Origin: Siphonodentalium dalli
Lineage: Eukaryota > Mollusca > Scaphopoda > Gadilida > Siphonodentaliidae
Length of the DNA: 64,000 nt
Direction of reading: 5' to 3'
Assembly (NCBI GenBank): GCA_032622095.1
Contig: CP136062.1
Coordinates: 229,168,578 to 229,232,577, forward strand
Below are positions 11,445 to 22,810 of the stretch, in pieces. The position numbers were made by a program, and so were the translations under genes. The notes below the pieces were generated by a model, which worked only from the letters and a program-made list of their open reading frames with translations, had not been told where the DNA came from and did not search any database. Each line of letters opens with the position of its first letter. Positions within the stretch are counted from its first letter, which is position 1.

Positions 11445-12914
11445 CTTTTCTTACTAGTGTACGCTGATGACACCGCCCTTTTTCAAACTCCCAAGCTGGG
11501 CTACACAGCGCCCTGAATCATTTTGCTGCATACTGCAACAGTTGGAAGCTTAATATAAATACAAGTAAGACGAAAATTGTAGTGTTCGGCAATAAAAGAA
11601 AACACAAAAATCCACTCGCTTTTAACATAAACGGAAATGATATCGATATTGTTGACAGCTTTAAATATTTGGGCACATGGTTTAACAGAAAATGTAATTT
11701 TTGCAAAGAACGAAATATGAGATGTAAAAACGCGAAGAAAGCAAGGTACGCGCTTATAAATAAGGCCAGAAGACACAATCTCTCGTACGACAGCATCTTA
11801 GAAATATACGACAAATCAATCGCCCCAGTAATGATACATGGATCCGAAATATGGGGTTTCGAGAGCACCACCAGTTTAGAAAAGCTCGAGAAATGGTTTC
11901 TTAAATTCGCACTCAATTTACGCAAAACAACAAGCTCCGCTTTCATTTTCGGAGAAACCGCCATCATCCCAATTGGTATAAGAATACGAAACAGAAGTTT
12001 GTCATACTGGGGCAAAATATTGAACATGACGTGCGATAGACTTCCCCTGATTCTGTACTATGTCATGTACAGTTACTACGTTACACACAAATAAAAGAAT
12101 GTGTGGTTAGAATATATACAAAACAGTCTAAATAATCTAGGTCTATCCAATATCTGGATCGACCAATCCACCCCACCCCCTCTATCTATAATACACTCAT
12201 TAAACGCAGACTGAACGACGCGTATATACAATCATGGCAAAGCGATATAGGAAGCTCTAATAAATGTGCATTTTACAGAATTATTAAAACAGAATTCTCA
12301 AAAGAAACATACTTAGCATTAGATAACAAGACAACAGTAACCCGCTTACTTAAGTTCAGAACGAGAAACCATCATCTGCCAGTAGAATCCGGATCATGGA
12401 CCAACAAGGACTACTCAGATAGAAAATGTTCACTATGTAACGAGGAACTCGGGGATGAGTATCATATCATCCTTAAATGAAAGAAACTACTCGATCTAAG
12501 ACAGAAACATATTAAACCCTACTACAGAGTTAGGCCCAACACATACAAATTGAATGCGCTTTTCACCTGCAGAAATAGACGAACTCTGACTAATCTAAGC
12601 ATATTCATCCGCGACGCCCTATACGCTTAATGGAAGCTCCTGTGGCAAACAACACCGCCTGAATATAAATGAACAAACGATTAACCGCAGTAACTAAGTA
12701 ACATGCCCCATGCACCCCTCACCCGTTCAATAAGACTGCAATATAACACGCGCGAGTTAATGACACCCCATCCTTTCCGAAATAAACATAATGACATATG
12801 CATATATTCCATATTACCCCGACCCAGGTCTGACCCCTTACTTTTGCCAATTATATATTACTTATATAATGGATCCCCCCCCCCACACACACATATATAT
12901 ATATATATATATAG

Positions 12915-12984
<70 letters not shown>

Positions 12985-13198
12985 GACAATTATAACACGC
13001 GATACTGTTTTACACCCCTACCTCCCCATGTATACACCGTACCTACACCCATCCACGAATGTGCCCTATTGGTATACATGTTATATTAAATGTTCAATTG
13101 GTCTATTCACATGTATATATATATTCTCACTCTATTATACCAATATTTATGGTGACTTGAGAATAAACTATCTGTATCTGTATCTGTATCTGTATCTC
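11445..13198 (+). mobile_element. Decayed LINE, 3' portion
   Basis: The fragment starts inside a reverse transcriptase with LVYADDTALF at about 11455-11485, then shifts frame. From 11520 it continues in another frame (NSWKLNINTSKTKIVVFG; then FKYLGTW and HGSEIWG through 12094). After further frameshifts and stops it reaches a C-terminal cysteine cluster (CSLCNEE then EYHIIL near 12425-12475). The end of the ORF is near 12629. The 3' UTR contains a long TA run, an AATAAA at 13162-13167 and a tail of TATCTG hexamers to 13198. It is related to, but clearly different from, the intact LINE at 6002-9689, and it is dead. Confidence 0.85.
12893..12983. repeat. (TA)n microsatellite
   Basis: About 90 bases of nearly pure TA dinucleotides inside the 3' UTR of the decayed LINE, preceded by a short C run and CACACA. 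The open frames across it (YIYIYI translations) are artefacts. Confidence 0.95.
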
Positions 13199-13942
13199 AA
13201 CAAAAAAAATTTAACAGTTCGACGAATAAAGCTCAATAAAGTGATGAAATGCACGATGAAGTGTGAGAATAACCTTCCGTGTTTCAATTTTGTGTGATTT
13301 CAGCTTCAAGATGAGTGAAATTTCGACAACGTTGTCAACGTTCCGTTGATATAGATAGTTTAGGAAACTAAATCTACAATCAAAGTGGAATTTGCTGCAT
13401 TTAAGTATAGGAAAATATTGACAATTTCATGTGACTCTCTGCGGTATCGGAGTAAAACACAAAGCGAGCAAGATTTTTTACTTTTATCGATGTACGGTAT
13501 GTTTGGAAAGATGTCTTTATTCGAGTTACTGGATAGGGATTTGGGGTTTTTATTATCAAAACACGTCACGGGTAGAGTTTCCCATATAGACTGCATATTT
13601 GAAAAAAATATATCGAGAAGTGTCTACAGTGAATGTTTTGCTGAATGAAACTTTAATTTACCCCGAAATTCCGGTTGTTCGAGGTCGGAAAATTTTTGTG
13701 ATGCTATAATGTTTTCCAATAAACTTTTTTTATCAAAGATTAATTAGGAAACATTATAAAGATACATGTATTTGAATTATATAACTTTGTTTTCTACTGT
13801 GCATATGCTGTTTATTTCTGAGTATGATATATACCTCTAATCTCTATACTGTTTATTTCCGAGTATGCTATATACCTTTGATAATACGCTGATCGTATAA
13901 TGATACCATTGAGCCATCCGGTGGGGCTCACATGGACATGTA
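13199..13942. other. Non-coding stretch
   Basis: Apart from a short duplicated AT-rich phrase near 13810-13880 (CTGTTTATTTC followed by GAGTATG), I see nothing here. The open frame at 13385-13648 has no recognisable motif. Confidence 0.4.
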
Positions 13943-14292
13943 TATGGAATCCTATTAGGGCCACTTGCTAATGGCGCTTTCGGCGCACTTTTTGTCGCTT
14001 CCGGCGCGCGCCATTAGGGAGTGGACCTAATAGTATGCCTAATGGCGCTTTCGGCGCGCGCCGAAACATGCGCTAATATCGCACATTTTGTCGCTTTCGG
14101 CGCGCGCGCCGAAAGCGCCGAAAGCGACAAAAAGTGCGCCGAAAGCGACAAATAGTGCGCCGTAACGGCGCATATTTTGTCGCTTTCGGCGTGTTACTAA
14201 TGGCGCACTTTTTGTCGCTTTCGGCGCTTTCGGCGCATCGCGCCAAAAGCGCCGAAAGCGCCATTAGCAAGTGGCCCTAATAGGATTCCATA
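13943..14292. mobile_element. GGCGC-rich snapback MITE
   Basis: The ends are long inverted repeats starting TATGGAATCCTATTAGGGCC and ending with the complement. The interior is built of repeated GGCGC, CTTTCGGCGC and TTTTTGTCGC blocks in both orientations, so almost the whole 350 bases can fold on itself. The hexamer CATGTA directly flanks both sides (13937-13942 and 14293-14298) and looks like a target duplication. There is no coding capacity. Confidence 0.8.
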
Positions 14293-14490
14293 CATGTATG
14301 ATCCGCCCTCACAATTATAATTCCCAGGATCCATGAATTCAATTTCCAGTTTCCTATTCTTAGATGGTAGTATGCATGCATATATGATCCGCACTGAGCA
14401 ATTATCACTCTTCCCCAGCTCCATGAATTCAATTTCCAGTTCTTATTCTTAGATGGTAGTATACATGCATATATAATCCGCCCTCACATA
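14293..14490. repeat. Short tandem repeat, about 100-bp unit, left block
   Basis: Two to three units carry the phrases CATGAATTCAATTTCCAGTT, AGATGGTAGTAT and CATATATGATCCGC. The array continues at 17186 on the far side of the Helitron-like element, which cut it in two. Confidence 0.75.
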
Positions 14491-17185
14491 TCTTCTATAT
14501 CTATATTTGCGTCTGTCTGTGTTCTATAGAAATTAACAGGGGACCATCTAGATGATGCCAAAGGGGTCTACTATGAGTAGCTTTGTACGAGAAAGATAAT
14601 GGTCGGGGTTAGAATTTTCTAAAGTGACGCCGTTGTGTTCAGGGGCAGAAAAGGGGGAGGGGCAGATTTTTTTTTTTTGTCACCGATTGCAACCAAACTT
14701 ACATATTATCATCCCCATGATATGAAGAATCCAACGGTGTGGTCTAAATATGTCAAAAGTGACGTCGTTTGAGTCAGGGATGAACGGAAGGGGAGAGGGG
14801 CATCAAAATTGATAAAACTAATTTTAGCGCCGATTTCCACAAAATTGATATATATTCTTCTTCATGATACAAGGAATCCAATTGTGCGATTTAACAACGC
14901 CAAATTGTTGCTTTTGGATGAGAGATTGGGAGGGGGTGGGCACTAAATTTGACAATAAGTCGCCGATTGCCACCACACTTATACAAAATCATCCCCATGG
15001 TATGTGGAGTCTAATGGTGTGGCTTTTATCTGTCAAATGTGGCCTCATTCCAGTCAGGGTTGCATTGAAAGGGACAGGGGCACCAAAATTGATGCACAAT
15101 TATTTTAGCGCCAATTTCAACTAAATTGATACACGTTCTTATCCATGATACGAGGAATCTAATCGTGATTTAAAGACGCCATAGTGGTGCTGTTTGGGTG
15201 AGAGATGGAGAGGGGAGGGATTGGCACCAAATTTGATAAACAAAATTGTTTAGTCGCCGATTATCACCAAACTTATAAACAATCATCTCCATGATATCAG
15301 GAGTATAATCGTGTGGTTTTAAGGATGTCACAAGTGGGGCCATTCGAGTCAGTGGTGTATAGAGATGAGAGGGACACAAAAAATTATATCTATATATGTT
15401 TAGTGCCGATTTCCACCAGATTGATACATATTCTTCTCCGTGATACGAGGAATCTTATCGTGTGGTTTAGATACACCAAATTGGTGCCCTATGGGTGAGA
15501 GATATGGGACCTTAAATTTGATACGAATTTGTATGCTCGCCAATTTTCACCAATTTCATATATATGCATCTCTAATCTCTAATGAGTCTTAGTGTGGGCA
15601 GCTTGAGTCCGAAATAGGGACGGGAGGGTCACCAAAACTGATACAAAATATTTTTAGTGCCAATTACCATCAAATTCAGACACGTTCTTCTCAAATGATA
15701 CAAGAAATAAAATCGTGCTGTCTGTCTGTCTTTTTGTCTGTCTGTGTGCGTTCTATATATAACTTCACGCGGTACAATCGAGATGGCACCAAGGCGTTCT
15801 AAGAGGGGTAACTTTTTACAAGGAAGATAATGGTGCGGGTTAAAATTTTCCAATATGACGCTGTTGGTGGGAGGGGAAATTTAAAATATACGGTGAAATA
15901 GTTTTGTCGCTGATTTCCACCAAACGAATACATAATCACCTTCGCAATATGGCGTTGTTCGAGTCAGCGTTGCATCAACAATTGATTTAATAAACCAAAT
16001 TCCACCAAATTCATACACGTTTTTCTCTAATGATATACCATGAATGAAATCACATTTGGTGTCGTTTGCGTCACGGATGGCGAGCCGATTTGCACTATCA
16101 TTGATAAGATTGCTATTCGCCGATATCCACATATAAGTTATATACAGTCACCAGGCCATCTCCATATCATTGTAAGTAGTTGGGCGTTCACATTTCACAA
16201 TCCCGACATATGGTGACCCACATAAGTCACTTGAACAATCATATCTTCTTAACAGTCATATTTATATGGGAATGGCAATCAAGGCATTCACACAATGAGC
16301 TAGCAAAAAGAGATAACTAGAAGAAGCATTAAACGTATATTTATCATTCTATTGAAGAGATACATATATTCGTGCAAACTGAGAAACCTCGAACCGTCAG
16401 AGGATTGCATATATATAATAACAAAATTTAGTCTGTTCCATTCAATACAGTTTCCACAAAAAGTTACACTTTCTCAAGAGATATGGAAGGCCTGTTCAAA
16501 AATAGTGGTCACAGTGTGCAGTCAAATATAGTTTCTTCTGATATACAAGAAAATGCAGTTAGTAGCACAAGACTTTTCAGGATCCTACCAATACTGACAT
16601 CTGACAAGGGTTTTAGAACAGACTCATCGACTGACACAAACAACTCAAAATCTCGCTCTGTGCCTGGCACATGTAGCTGATATATGTGTGCAGCAACATT
16701 TCGTTTAAACTAAGAATATTTAGCCAATATATAGCACCATGAACAGAGGGGTACCTGGAAATTTCTTTGAAACGTCTGTATCTTCATGGAGATATGATAG
16801 CCAGGTGTCCTCGATATCTTAGTCCAACCCACTAGATTGATTGATACATCTCAATATGTAAAACCCAATTATCATCTTTTATCGAACTAATGTGTTTATG
16901 ATGTTCATGTATCATATTATAACGTCTAATGTATACGCAGTTGTAAATAAATAAATAAATAAATAGTTCATTATTGGTGAAACGGATTAATCGCAATAAA
17001 CAGAATGACAATTGACAAGGTGAGCCACTACTTATATTCCATGACTGTAATAATCATGTTTTTTTATGCTATTTGAATATACAATTTATGAAAAAACGTA
17101 TAACACTTTAAGCAAGAGCATTCTCTATTCCCAACAAATATCCACAGCATACATTAACCTGGGCAACGCCGGGTAACCCTGCTAG
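14491..17185 (+). mobile_element. Helitron-like non-autonomous element (B)
   Basis: The element starts with TCTTCTATATC and ends with CTAG. The flanking bases are A (14490) and T (17186), the classic Helitron host site. About 10 bases before CTAG there is a short GC-rich hairpin (CCTGG, loop, CCGGG). The two flanks are parts of one tandem-repeat unit, and joining them restores that unit with exact length, so this is a readable empty site. I find no Rep/helicase ORF in the 2695 bases, hence non-autonomous. Internally it holds diverged tandem repeats (14640-16135), a TGTCTGTC tract near 15720 and AAAT repeats near 16945. Confidence 0.75.
14640..16135. repeat. Diverged tandem repeats, about 145-bp unit
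   Basis: The phrase GCCGATT(T/G)CCACCAAA recurs near 14682, 14832, 14962, 15113, 15253, 15403, 15535, 15658, 15905 and 16123. Adjacent units alternate in type, giving a roughly 290-base double period. The repeats are old (many differences) and lie inside the Helitron-like element. Confidence 0.75.
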
Positions 17186-17370
17186 TAATCACTATTCCGC
17201 AGCTTCATGAATTCAATTTCCAGTTTCCTATTCTCAGATGGTAGTATACGTGCATATATGATCCGCCCTATAGTCCCTATTCCCCATGTAGCTCCAGGAA
17301 TTCAATTCCCAATTCGCTATTCTCATATACATGTACATGCAGTATAGTATACATGCATATATCTGCTTTG
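17186..17370. repeat. Short tandem repeat, about 100-bp unit, right block
   Basis: This continues the block at 14293-14490, with the same CATGAATTCAATTTCCAGTT and GATGGTAGTAT phrases. It begins exactly at the Helitron-like 3' border. Confidence 0.7.
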
Positions 17371-17439
17371 TAGCCAGAACCATTATGACCACCCTGGAAT
17401 CCTTATATAGTCGTGCGGTGCCACCACACGAGCGTCCAT

Positions 17440-17660
17440 ATATATATCTTTGGTTTCAAATTTGTTTATTGTTTTGATATGTCTGAAATGTGTCACACTG
17501 AGGTGTTTTTTACACCAAATTACTCAAGATGGCTTGCAAAATGGCAACCAAATTTTGTGAAAAGTTTAGTTTTCACATATATCCCGAACATTATTCTCTG
17601 CTGTTCCGAAAAGGTAGCAAATCGTGACTCACTTGGTTATTAAACATGTTACTAAATCAG
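17440..17660 (+). repeat. Dispersed repeat, copy 1
   Basis: About 200 bases are repeated in inverted orientation, with divergence, at 27440-27625. Shared phrases include the stretch around AAGATGGCTNNCAAAATGGCAACC and the TTCCGAAAA segment. No gene is visible; the open frame at 17413-17643 is probably a by-product. Confidence 0.6.
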
Positions 17661-18639
17661 CTAACAACTGCTATGTTCTAATATGGCTGTCCCCGTACCT
17701 TATGAGGCATGACAATTTTTTTTTTTATAGATGCAGCATGGATTTTGCCGAAAACTTCTTTGGTATTCTGGCCATGTATTTTATAGGAAATGGGCAGAAC
17801 TTTGAACGGGTGAGAGGGACAATAATATGTGGATACTCTGGCCCATTAGCATCAAAATTGGTCGACCTAATGAATTGTGTATGTCAAGATGACAAACATG
17901 GAGTGACTGTATGGTCATATGTGAGGTGAATAGGTGTGTACAGTGAGTCATTGTATGAGCATGAATGATGTGAGTATGTATACAAGAAGTGACTACACGA
18001 TCATGGGTGGTGTGTCCATGGTGAGATGTATATGTATACAATGAGTCGCTGATTTTTTATGTGAGGTGAATAGGTATACAAGGAGTGTAGGTACACTGAG
18101 ACCCAAACCATTTGCTGTTAACATCATTCTTCCTGAACAATACACATTAGGGTAAATGAAAATATCAAAGAAGTTAAGCAGTGGGGATGCACGAATGGTC
18201 CTACCAGCCTATGGACTAATAGAGTTATTCCCCTTCCATTGAGAATAATAAGCTGGCAGTACAGACCAGATCGAAATTAGCACAAAACACGTACACGTCA
18301 CTACCTTGACATAAAACAACATATTCACAATTTAATCGACGGGATAAGTTGATAATACGTTTTGAAGCTTCCTCTTTCAAATGTAAAATAATATGTGTTA
18401 CATGTTGATATAATGTGATCTGATGATTAAACAATTAAGTGGGCCTTTAAGCGGGTTAACATTCCACGGATAATTGGTATATACTACATGGATTTGTATA
18501 TGCCCATTCTGATTAGTCTTTCGGGTGTGACGAAATGAACAATTTGTATTACATTCTAACCCAAATGACAAGGTATGCTGAACGTTGGTCACAACCCTGA
18601 TATGTTGAAGAAAATCATTGCAGCAAATGTTTGAATATT
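17661..18639. other. Non-coding stretch
   Basis: No gene is recognised. A loose repeat of GTGAGGTGAATAGGT and TATACAATGAGT-like phrases runs from 17925 to 18090. Confidence 0.4.
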
Positions 18640-18835
18640 AACCCCGCCCTTGTAAATGTAGGGTGGGGGTTAACCCCTACATTGTAGCTGCATATTCGGA
18701 CATCTAGGAGGTTAACCCTTCCCTTGTAACTGTATATTGGGGTGGGTAAGATGTTAACCCATCCCTTGTAACCGTATACGGGGGGCGTTTAAGATGTTAA
18801 CCACTACTTTGTAACTGGGCATCAAAATGTAAATA
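18640..18835. repeat. Minisatellite with GTTAACCC core, short block
   Basis: Four to five units of about 42 bases carry GATGTTAACCC, CTTGTAACTGTATA and GGGGTGGGTAAG. This is the same family as the 1.3-kb array at 34985-36295, and in both places it sits just downstream of a paralogous terminal exon. Confidence 0.85.
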
Positions 18836-18994
18836 ATATACAAGTTGGGTGCCTAACTGAACGAGAGGGGTGATAGAGACCATATATAAGGTCATGCATA
18901 GACACAGACAAAAGTAACGGGGTTGTTTTATTTAGCTTCGAGTAGAAACGTGTATTATACACGTTGTGTAAACGATGTTTTCTAGGCTTCAGAG

Positions 18995-19202
18995 CTAGAA
19001 TTCTTCTAAGTCGAACATTTGTGTTTGCGGTTTAAGTGGGTTTTTCACCACATCCTCCCAGAACCTTTTGGATTTGAGGTCTTGTCGAATGTCACACAGG
19101 CCGAGTGCCGGTGTCGCACCATTACTGCAAGTTAAAACAAATAAGGTCACCAAGCGAGGTCGATTAATGTCACACAGGCCGAGTGTCGGGGTCGAATCAT
19201 TA
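18995..19202 (-). CDS. Terminal exon of unrecognised gene, copy A
   Basis: The exon reads on the minus strand to a TAG at 18995-18997. Two splice acceptors are present: one before 19124 (TTAACTTGCAG) and a duplicated one before 19202 (TTACTTACAG). Both leave the same frame open. The shorter form is 130 bases. The first base completes an Asn codon left as AA by the upstream exon at 21223-21400, so phases agree. The peptide contains LGLCDIRQ, KRFWEDVVKNPLKP and the C-terminus FDLEEF. Copy B at 36480-36600 has the same layout and ending. I do not recognise the protein family. An intact stop, a shared C-terminus and conserved splice signals in two diverged copies argue that it is real. Confidence 0.7.
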
Positions 19203-19909
19203 CTGTAAGTAAAAACAAATAAGGTCACCATGCGAGGTCGTTTATTCTTTCGTAATGCCATAAATGTACAACGTAATCCATGGCAGACGATATATGAGCG
19301 GAATCAAACATTAACAAAATTAAACATAGTCCATGTAGTCCAAAAAATATCTTCAAGATCACAATTACAGAAACATATTTTTGTTTGTTTATAAAAACTC
19401 GATTTCAAGCTGATAAATACCCTTTTCTGTGAATAACGCAGACAAAACTGAATATTGGGTATATTTTGCTCTTATAAGTGTATATTATTTAGATCTCTTA
19501 CCACATATGTTTATATTGATGTTACTGATAACGTAATGAATTGCTGTTCCGTGTATATAGACATGTAGGCCACAGAGGATCTTTAATACGTCGCAATTCT
19601 ATCCAGATTTATTAACCGAGTTCACAAAATTCAAATCGAGCTGAGCTTTAGCAACGAATTTGAGATCCATTTTATCACATAATCAAATTTTAGCAAGGAA
19701 AATGATATAGAAACGGCTGGGGTTTAATATAGATTTCATTATCACCAACCAAAGAGGAAATACAGACACCTTCAAGAAAAAATATAGTGCCATTTTAAAT
19801 GTGTATTTTCATGTTTAAATTTTTTTTCAACCACCCTTATCAGCCATGTTTATCTCACAGTCACACTAAATAACCCAACACAAATCGAATATTCATAATT
19901 ATATTCTAA
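19203..19909. other. Intron of copy A, 3' part
   Basis: AT-rich non-coding sequence between the terminal exon and the Helitron-like element. I see no repeat or gene in it. Confidence 0.4.
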
Positions 19910-21033
19910 CTAGCAGGTGACCCGACTTCGTCCGGGATTTGACCTTGAATTGACCATTTTGCAGGTCAAGGTCAGGTCGGGGTAACGATTTGACCCGTCG
20001 AAAACAGTCCCCGGAAAAAGTACCCCTATGTATAAAATTTCGTCGAAATCCGTGCGTTTTACCCGATTTGATCTTGAATTTACCATTTTGAAGGTCAAGG
20101 TCTGGTTGGGATAACGATTTGACCCGTCGAAAACAGTCCCCGGAAAAAGTACCCCTATGTATAAAATTTCGTCGAAATCCGTGCGTTTTACCCGATTTGC
20201 CCTTGAATTGACCATTTTGAAGGTGAAGGTCAGGTCGGAAAAACGATTTGACGGTTTTGACCCGTCGAAAAACAAAGCAGCACCCTTATGATGTAATACA
20301 GATAAAGCCTCTCGGCGATGAGTCAAGAGGTACGATTTAGTGCAGCGATGCGTCGAAAACGGAAACATGAGACGATCGATGGAATAAACTAATAAGTATT
20401 GTTCCCGGGCAATAAAAAATATCTTATGACTTGCAATAAATCTCTCCTCATAGTCCACACCTTGGGGCATAACTGGGAAGTGAAGACATAATTTTAGAAG
20501 GCCTCGCAAGGGATGAATTGACGCCGAAGTGATTTCGAGTGACAAAAATGACGATGTCGGAAATAATAACATATCTCGAACCCGGTGGTCGTAGAATTCG
20601 ATTTTTCATGGGAAAATGGACAGACTCAGGCTTTAATTGTATTAGGCAATTATCGAAGAGACATAAACCCATTTATTAACAATTTTGCCAGCCTTGGGAG
20701 GATTCGTAGAAGCGAGTTCTATGCAATGGAAATGCATGCATATTTCATATGTAACGGTTTAACAGTGTCTAAACGCTCTTTGTCAACGACACTGTGGATA
20801 CGAACGCTCTTTAAACTATCAACGCGATTAATCCCAAAGTGCCAATGACGGTCATTTTGGTGACTGAGAGTGGAGAAGGGGTGTTGGGAGCTTCTCCAAA
20901 AACGGCGATAAACACTGCCCGTGGTTTTTTAACCTTATATTGGAAGTTTGAGCTCAATCTGTCCAGCCGTTTTCCCGGCCATAGCTAACAGACAGACAGA
21001 CAGACAAACATAAGTCCCAAAATATATATTAGA
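19910..21033 (-). mobile_element. Helitron-like non-autonomous element (A)
   Basis: Read on the minus strand, it starts TCTAATATATATTTTGGGAC and ends in CTAG at 19910-19913, with host A and T on the correct sides. A GC-rich hairpin (CCCGGAC, GAA, GTCGGG) lies about 10 bases before CTAG. The 5' region has a CTGT tract. The 3' third has two to three direct repeats of about 125 bases rich in GACCTTGAA and its complement. It shares both ends with the element at 23500-24699. It sits in the intron of gene copy A and is absent from the matching intron of copy B, so it inserted after that duplication. Confidence 0.75.
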
Positions 21034-21222
21034 TTACATAATAATAATAATAAAGTTCCGGCATTGCCATCGACACCATTGTGCTGTGCTAAGCTCTTAC
21101 GTCACTGTGCCTGCCGATAATACACGTGTGTTACTAAAACATATGATGACGAGTTTAGGGGCTAATTATGTGATACAATCTATACGCATGTCAGCCGATC
21201 CAATCACAACTAACACACTCAC

Positions 21223-21400
21223 TTGAGATTATCCTTTATCGTGATTCTCAGCCAGATTTCTTTCATATATTTTTGAGGAGCAGAGAACGTGACCTTGTCC
21301 TTCATACACAGCTCCTCGTCGTCTTCGTCTGGAACCAGGACTCCCGTCGCAGACTTCTTCATGCTTCCTTGGTGATACATCTTGATTTCAACCGGAAGCT
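21223..21400 (-). CDS. Penultimate exon of unrecognised gene, copy A
   Basis: This 178-base minus-strand exon lies between an acceptor (CGTACTCAG) and a donor (GTGAGT). It enters with two bases of a codon, holds 58 full codons and leaves two bases (AA), which the terminal exon completes. The peptide runs LPVEIKMYHQG, then an acidic PDEDDEE loop, then KDKVTFSAPQ and KEIWLRITIKDNL. Copy B at 39694-39871 has identical length, phase and splice sites, and most residues are conserved with many substitutions, including charge changes in the loop. This pattern suggests constraint on protein sequence. The family is not recognised. The shared 5' exons of this gene were not found in the window. Confidence 0.75.
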
Positions 21401-21485
21401 CTGAGTACGAGAAGTTATTTTATACTCCGGAAGCTATATAAAACGTGTTTAGGAAGAGATAGACCCTCTTTAACCAGTCCATGGA

Positions 21486-21645
21486 GCCAATGCATTCTCT
21501 TATATATGCGAGTCTCTCATAGGGAGCCTCGCATTTATAAGAGAATACATTGGCCAAATAATATTTGTCCTTGCCTTTGTAAGCCAATGCATTCTCGTAT
21601 TAATGTATATGCAAGTCTCCAATATAGCATAATACATTGGCACAT
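21486..21645. mobile_element. Nested hairpin MITE, copy 2 (aged)
   Basis: Two successive hairpins have the GCCAATGCATTCTC / GAGAATACATTGGC stem. The second is more degraded. The matching pair at 39983-40152 lies at the same position relative to the paralogous exon, so this copy predates the segmental duplication. Confidence 0.75.
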
Positions 21646-21764
21646 TATATTTAATGCTGTACCAGCGCGGCTCCCGTCATGAAAGGGTTAATATTTTCCC
21701 CATACAGGTAATACTGAAATGCAATATTTAATTAGCTCCATAACTGCTAAGTCGCCTCTCTATC

Positions 21765-22085
21765 GTTTAACACTTTCTGTACTAAAGCATAATTGATAAG
21801 CAGTTAGCCCATAGGAAACGTTCAGATAATACGTTTAACCCTTTCTACACTAAAGCATAATTGATGAGTAGTTATCCCATATGAAATGTTCAGATACTAA
21901 GTTTAACACTTTCTGTACTAAAGCATAATTGATAAGCAGTTAGCCCATAGGAAATGTTCAGATCATAAGTTTAACCCTTTATGTACTAAAACATAATTAA
22001 CGAGTAGTTATCCCATAGCAAATGTTCTGATAATAAGTTTAACCCTTTCTATACTAAAGCATCATTGACGAGTAGTTAAAGCATA
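21765..22085. repeat. Minisatellite, about 69-bp unit, block 1
   Basis: Four to five units carry GTTTAACCCTTTCT, ACTAAAGCATAATTGA and CCCATAGGAAATGTTCAGA. The order of unit variants is repeated almost exactly in 22865-23170, so a block of about 315 bases was duplicated as a unit about 1.1 kb away. Confidence 0.85.
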
Positions 22086-22139
22086 ACATACATAATAGAA
22101 TGACCTAATTTATACTTTATATGATTAACAATGTGTATG

Positions 22140-22370
22140 ATTATTATCCAAAGCCCCATCCCAACCCGACCCCACCACACCCGATAACCCAAAAGAACTA
22201 ATAAGACAATTATACTGAGAGATATATACTCGGAACATGTCACATTCATTTATGTCGTCATCTTCGCGTATGTGCATGCATAACTTATATGTTTAATTTC
22301 ATTTGTTCATACTCGTATATCTTATCGATGAAAAGAGTAATAAATCTATCTATCTATCTATCTATCTATC
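22140..22370 (+). mobile_element. LINE 3' end fragment with (TCTA)n tail
   Basis: A short 3'-UTR-like segment ends with AATAAA at 22339-22344 and a tetranucleotide tail of TCTA repeats at 22345-22370. This is the same end type as the intact LINE at 6002-9689. The 5' limit is a guess. It lies between the two 69-bp minisatellite blocks. Confidence 0.55.
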
Positions 22371-22382
22371 GAATCTGATGTG

Positions 22383-22510
22383 GTAACACCAATGGGGCCC
22401 AGGCACATCTTTAACACCAATTGGGCCCAGACACATCTTTAACACCAATTGGGCCCAGACACAACTTTAACACCAATTGGGCACAGACACAACTTTAGTA
22501 CCAAAGTCCA
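22383..22510. repeat. Short tandem repeat, 31-bp unit
   Basis: Four units of AACACCAATTGGGCCCAGAC followed by ACATCTTT. A single-copy relative is present near 40315-40345 in the duplicated block. Confidence 0.85.
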
Positions 22511-22810
22511 GCCACATGTATGTTTTTTAATGTTATTGTAAATTATTTTTAATTAAGTTGGATGACTCATACAAATGTCAACTTCCTGTTTGTGCATATC
22601 ATTCTCCCCCAACTTACACCGAGTTCAATTTAACCCTTCAATGCAGTGAGCTGTCTCTAATATTTAACCCTTACCAGTACCGTCGTCCGCCTGCGATGGG
22701 ATACCTGAAGCATTGGGTATGTGCACTGTTAGCAGGCGAGCGTTTGCGTCATAACACATCTCAACGGTTATATCCCCTAAGCTCGGACTGCACTGAAAGA
22801 AAGAACAGAC

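Noticed and set aside
12703-13297. Frames with long YIYIYI runs
   Set aside because: Translation of a TA microsatellite in a LINE 3' UTR.
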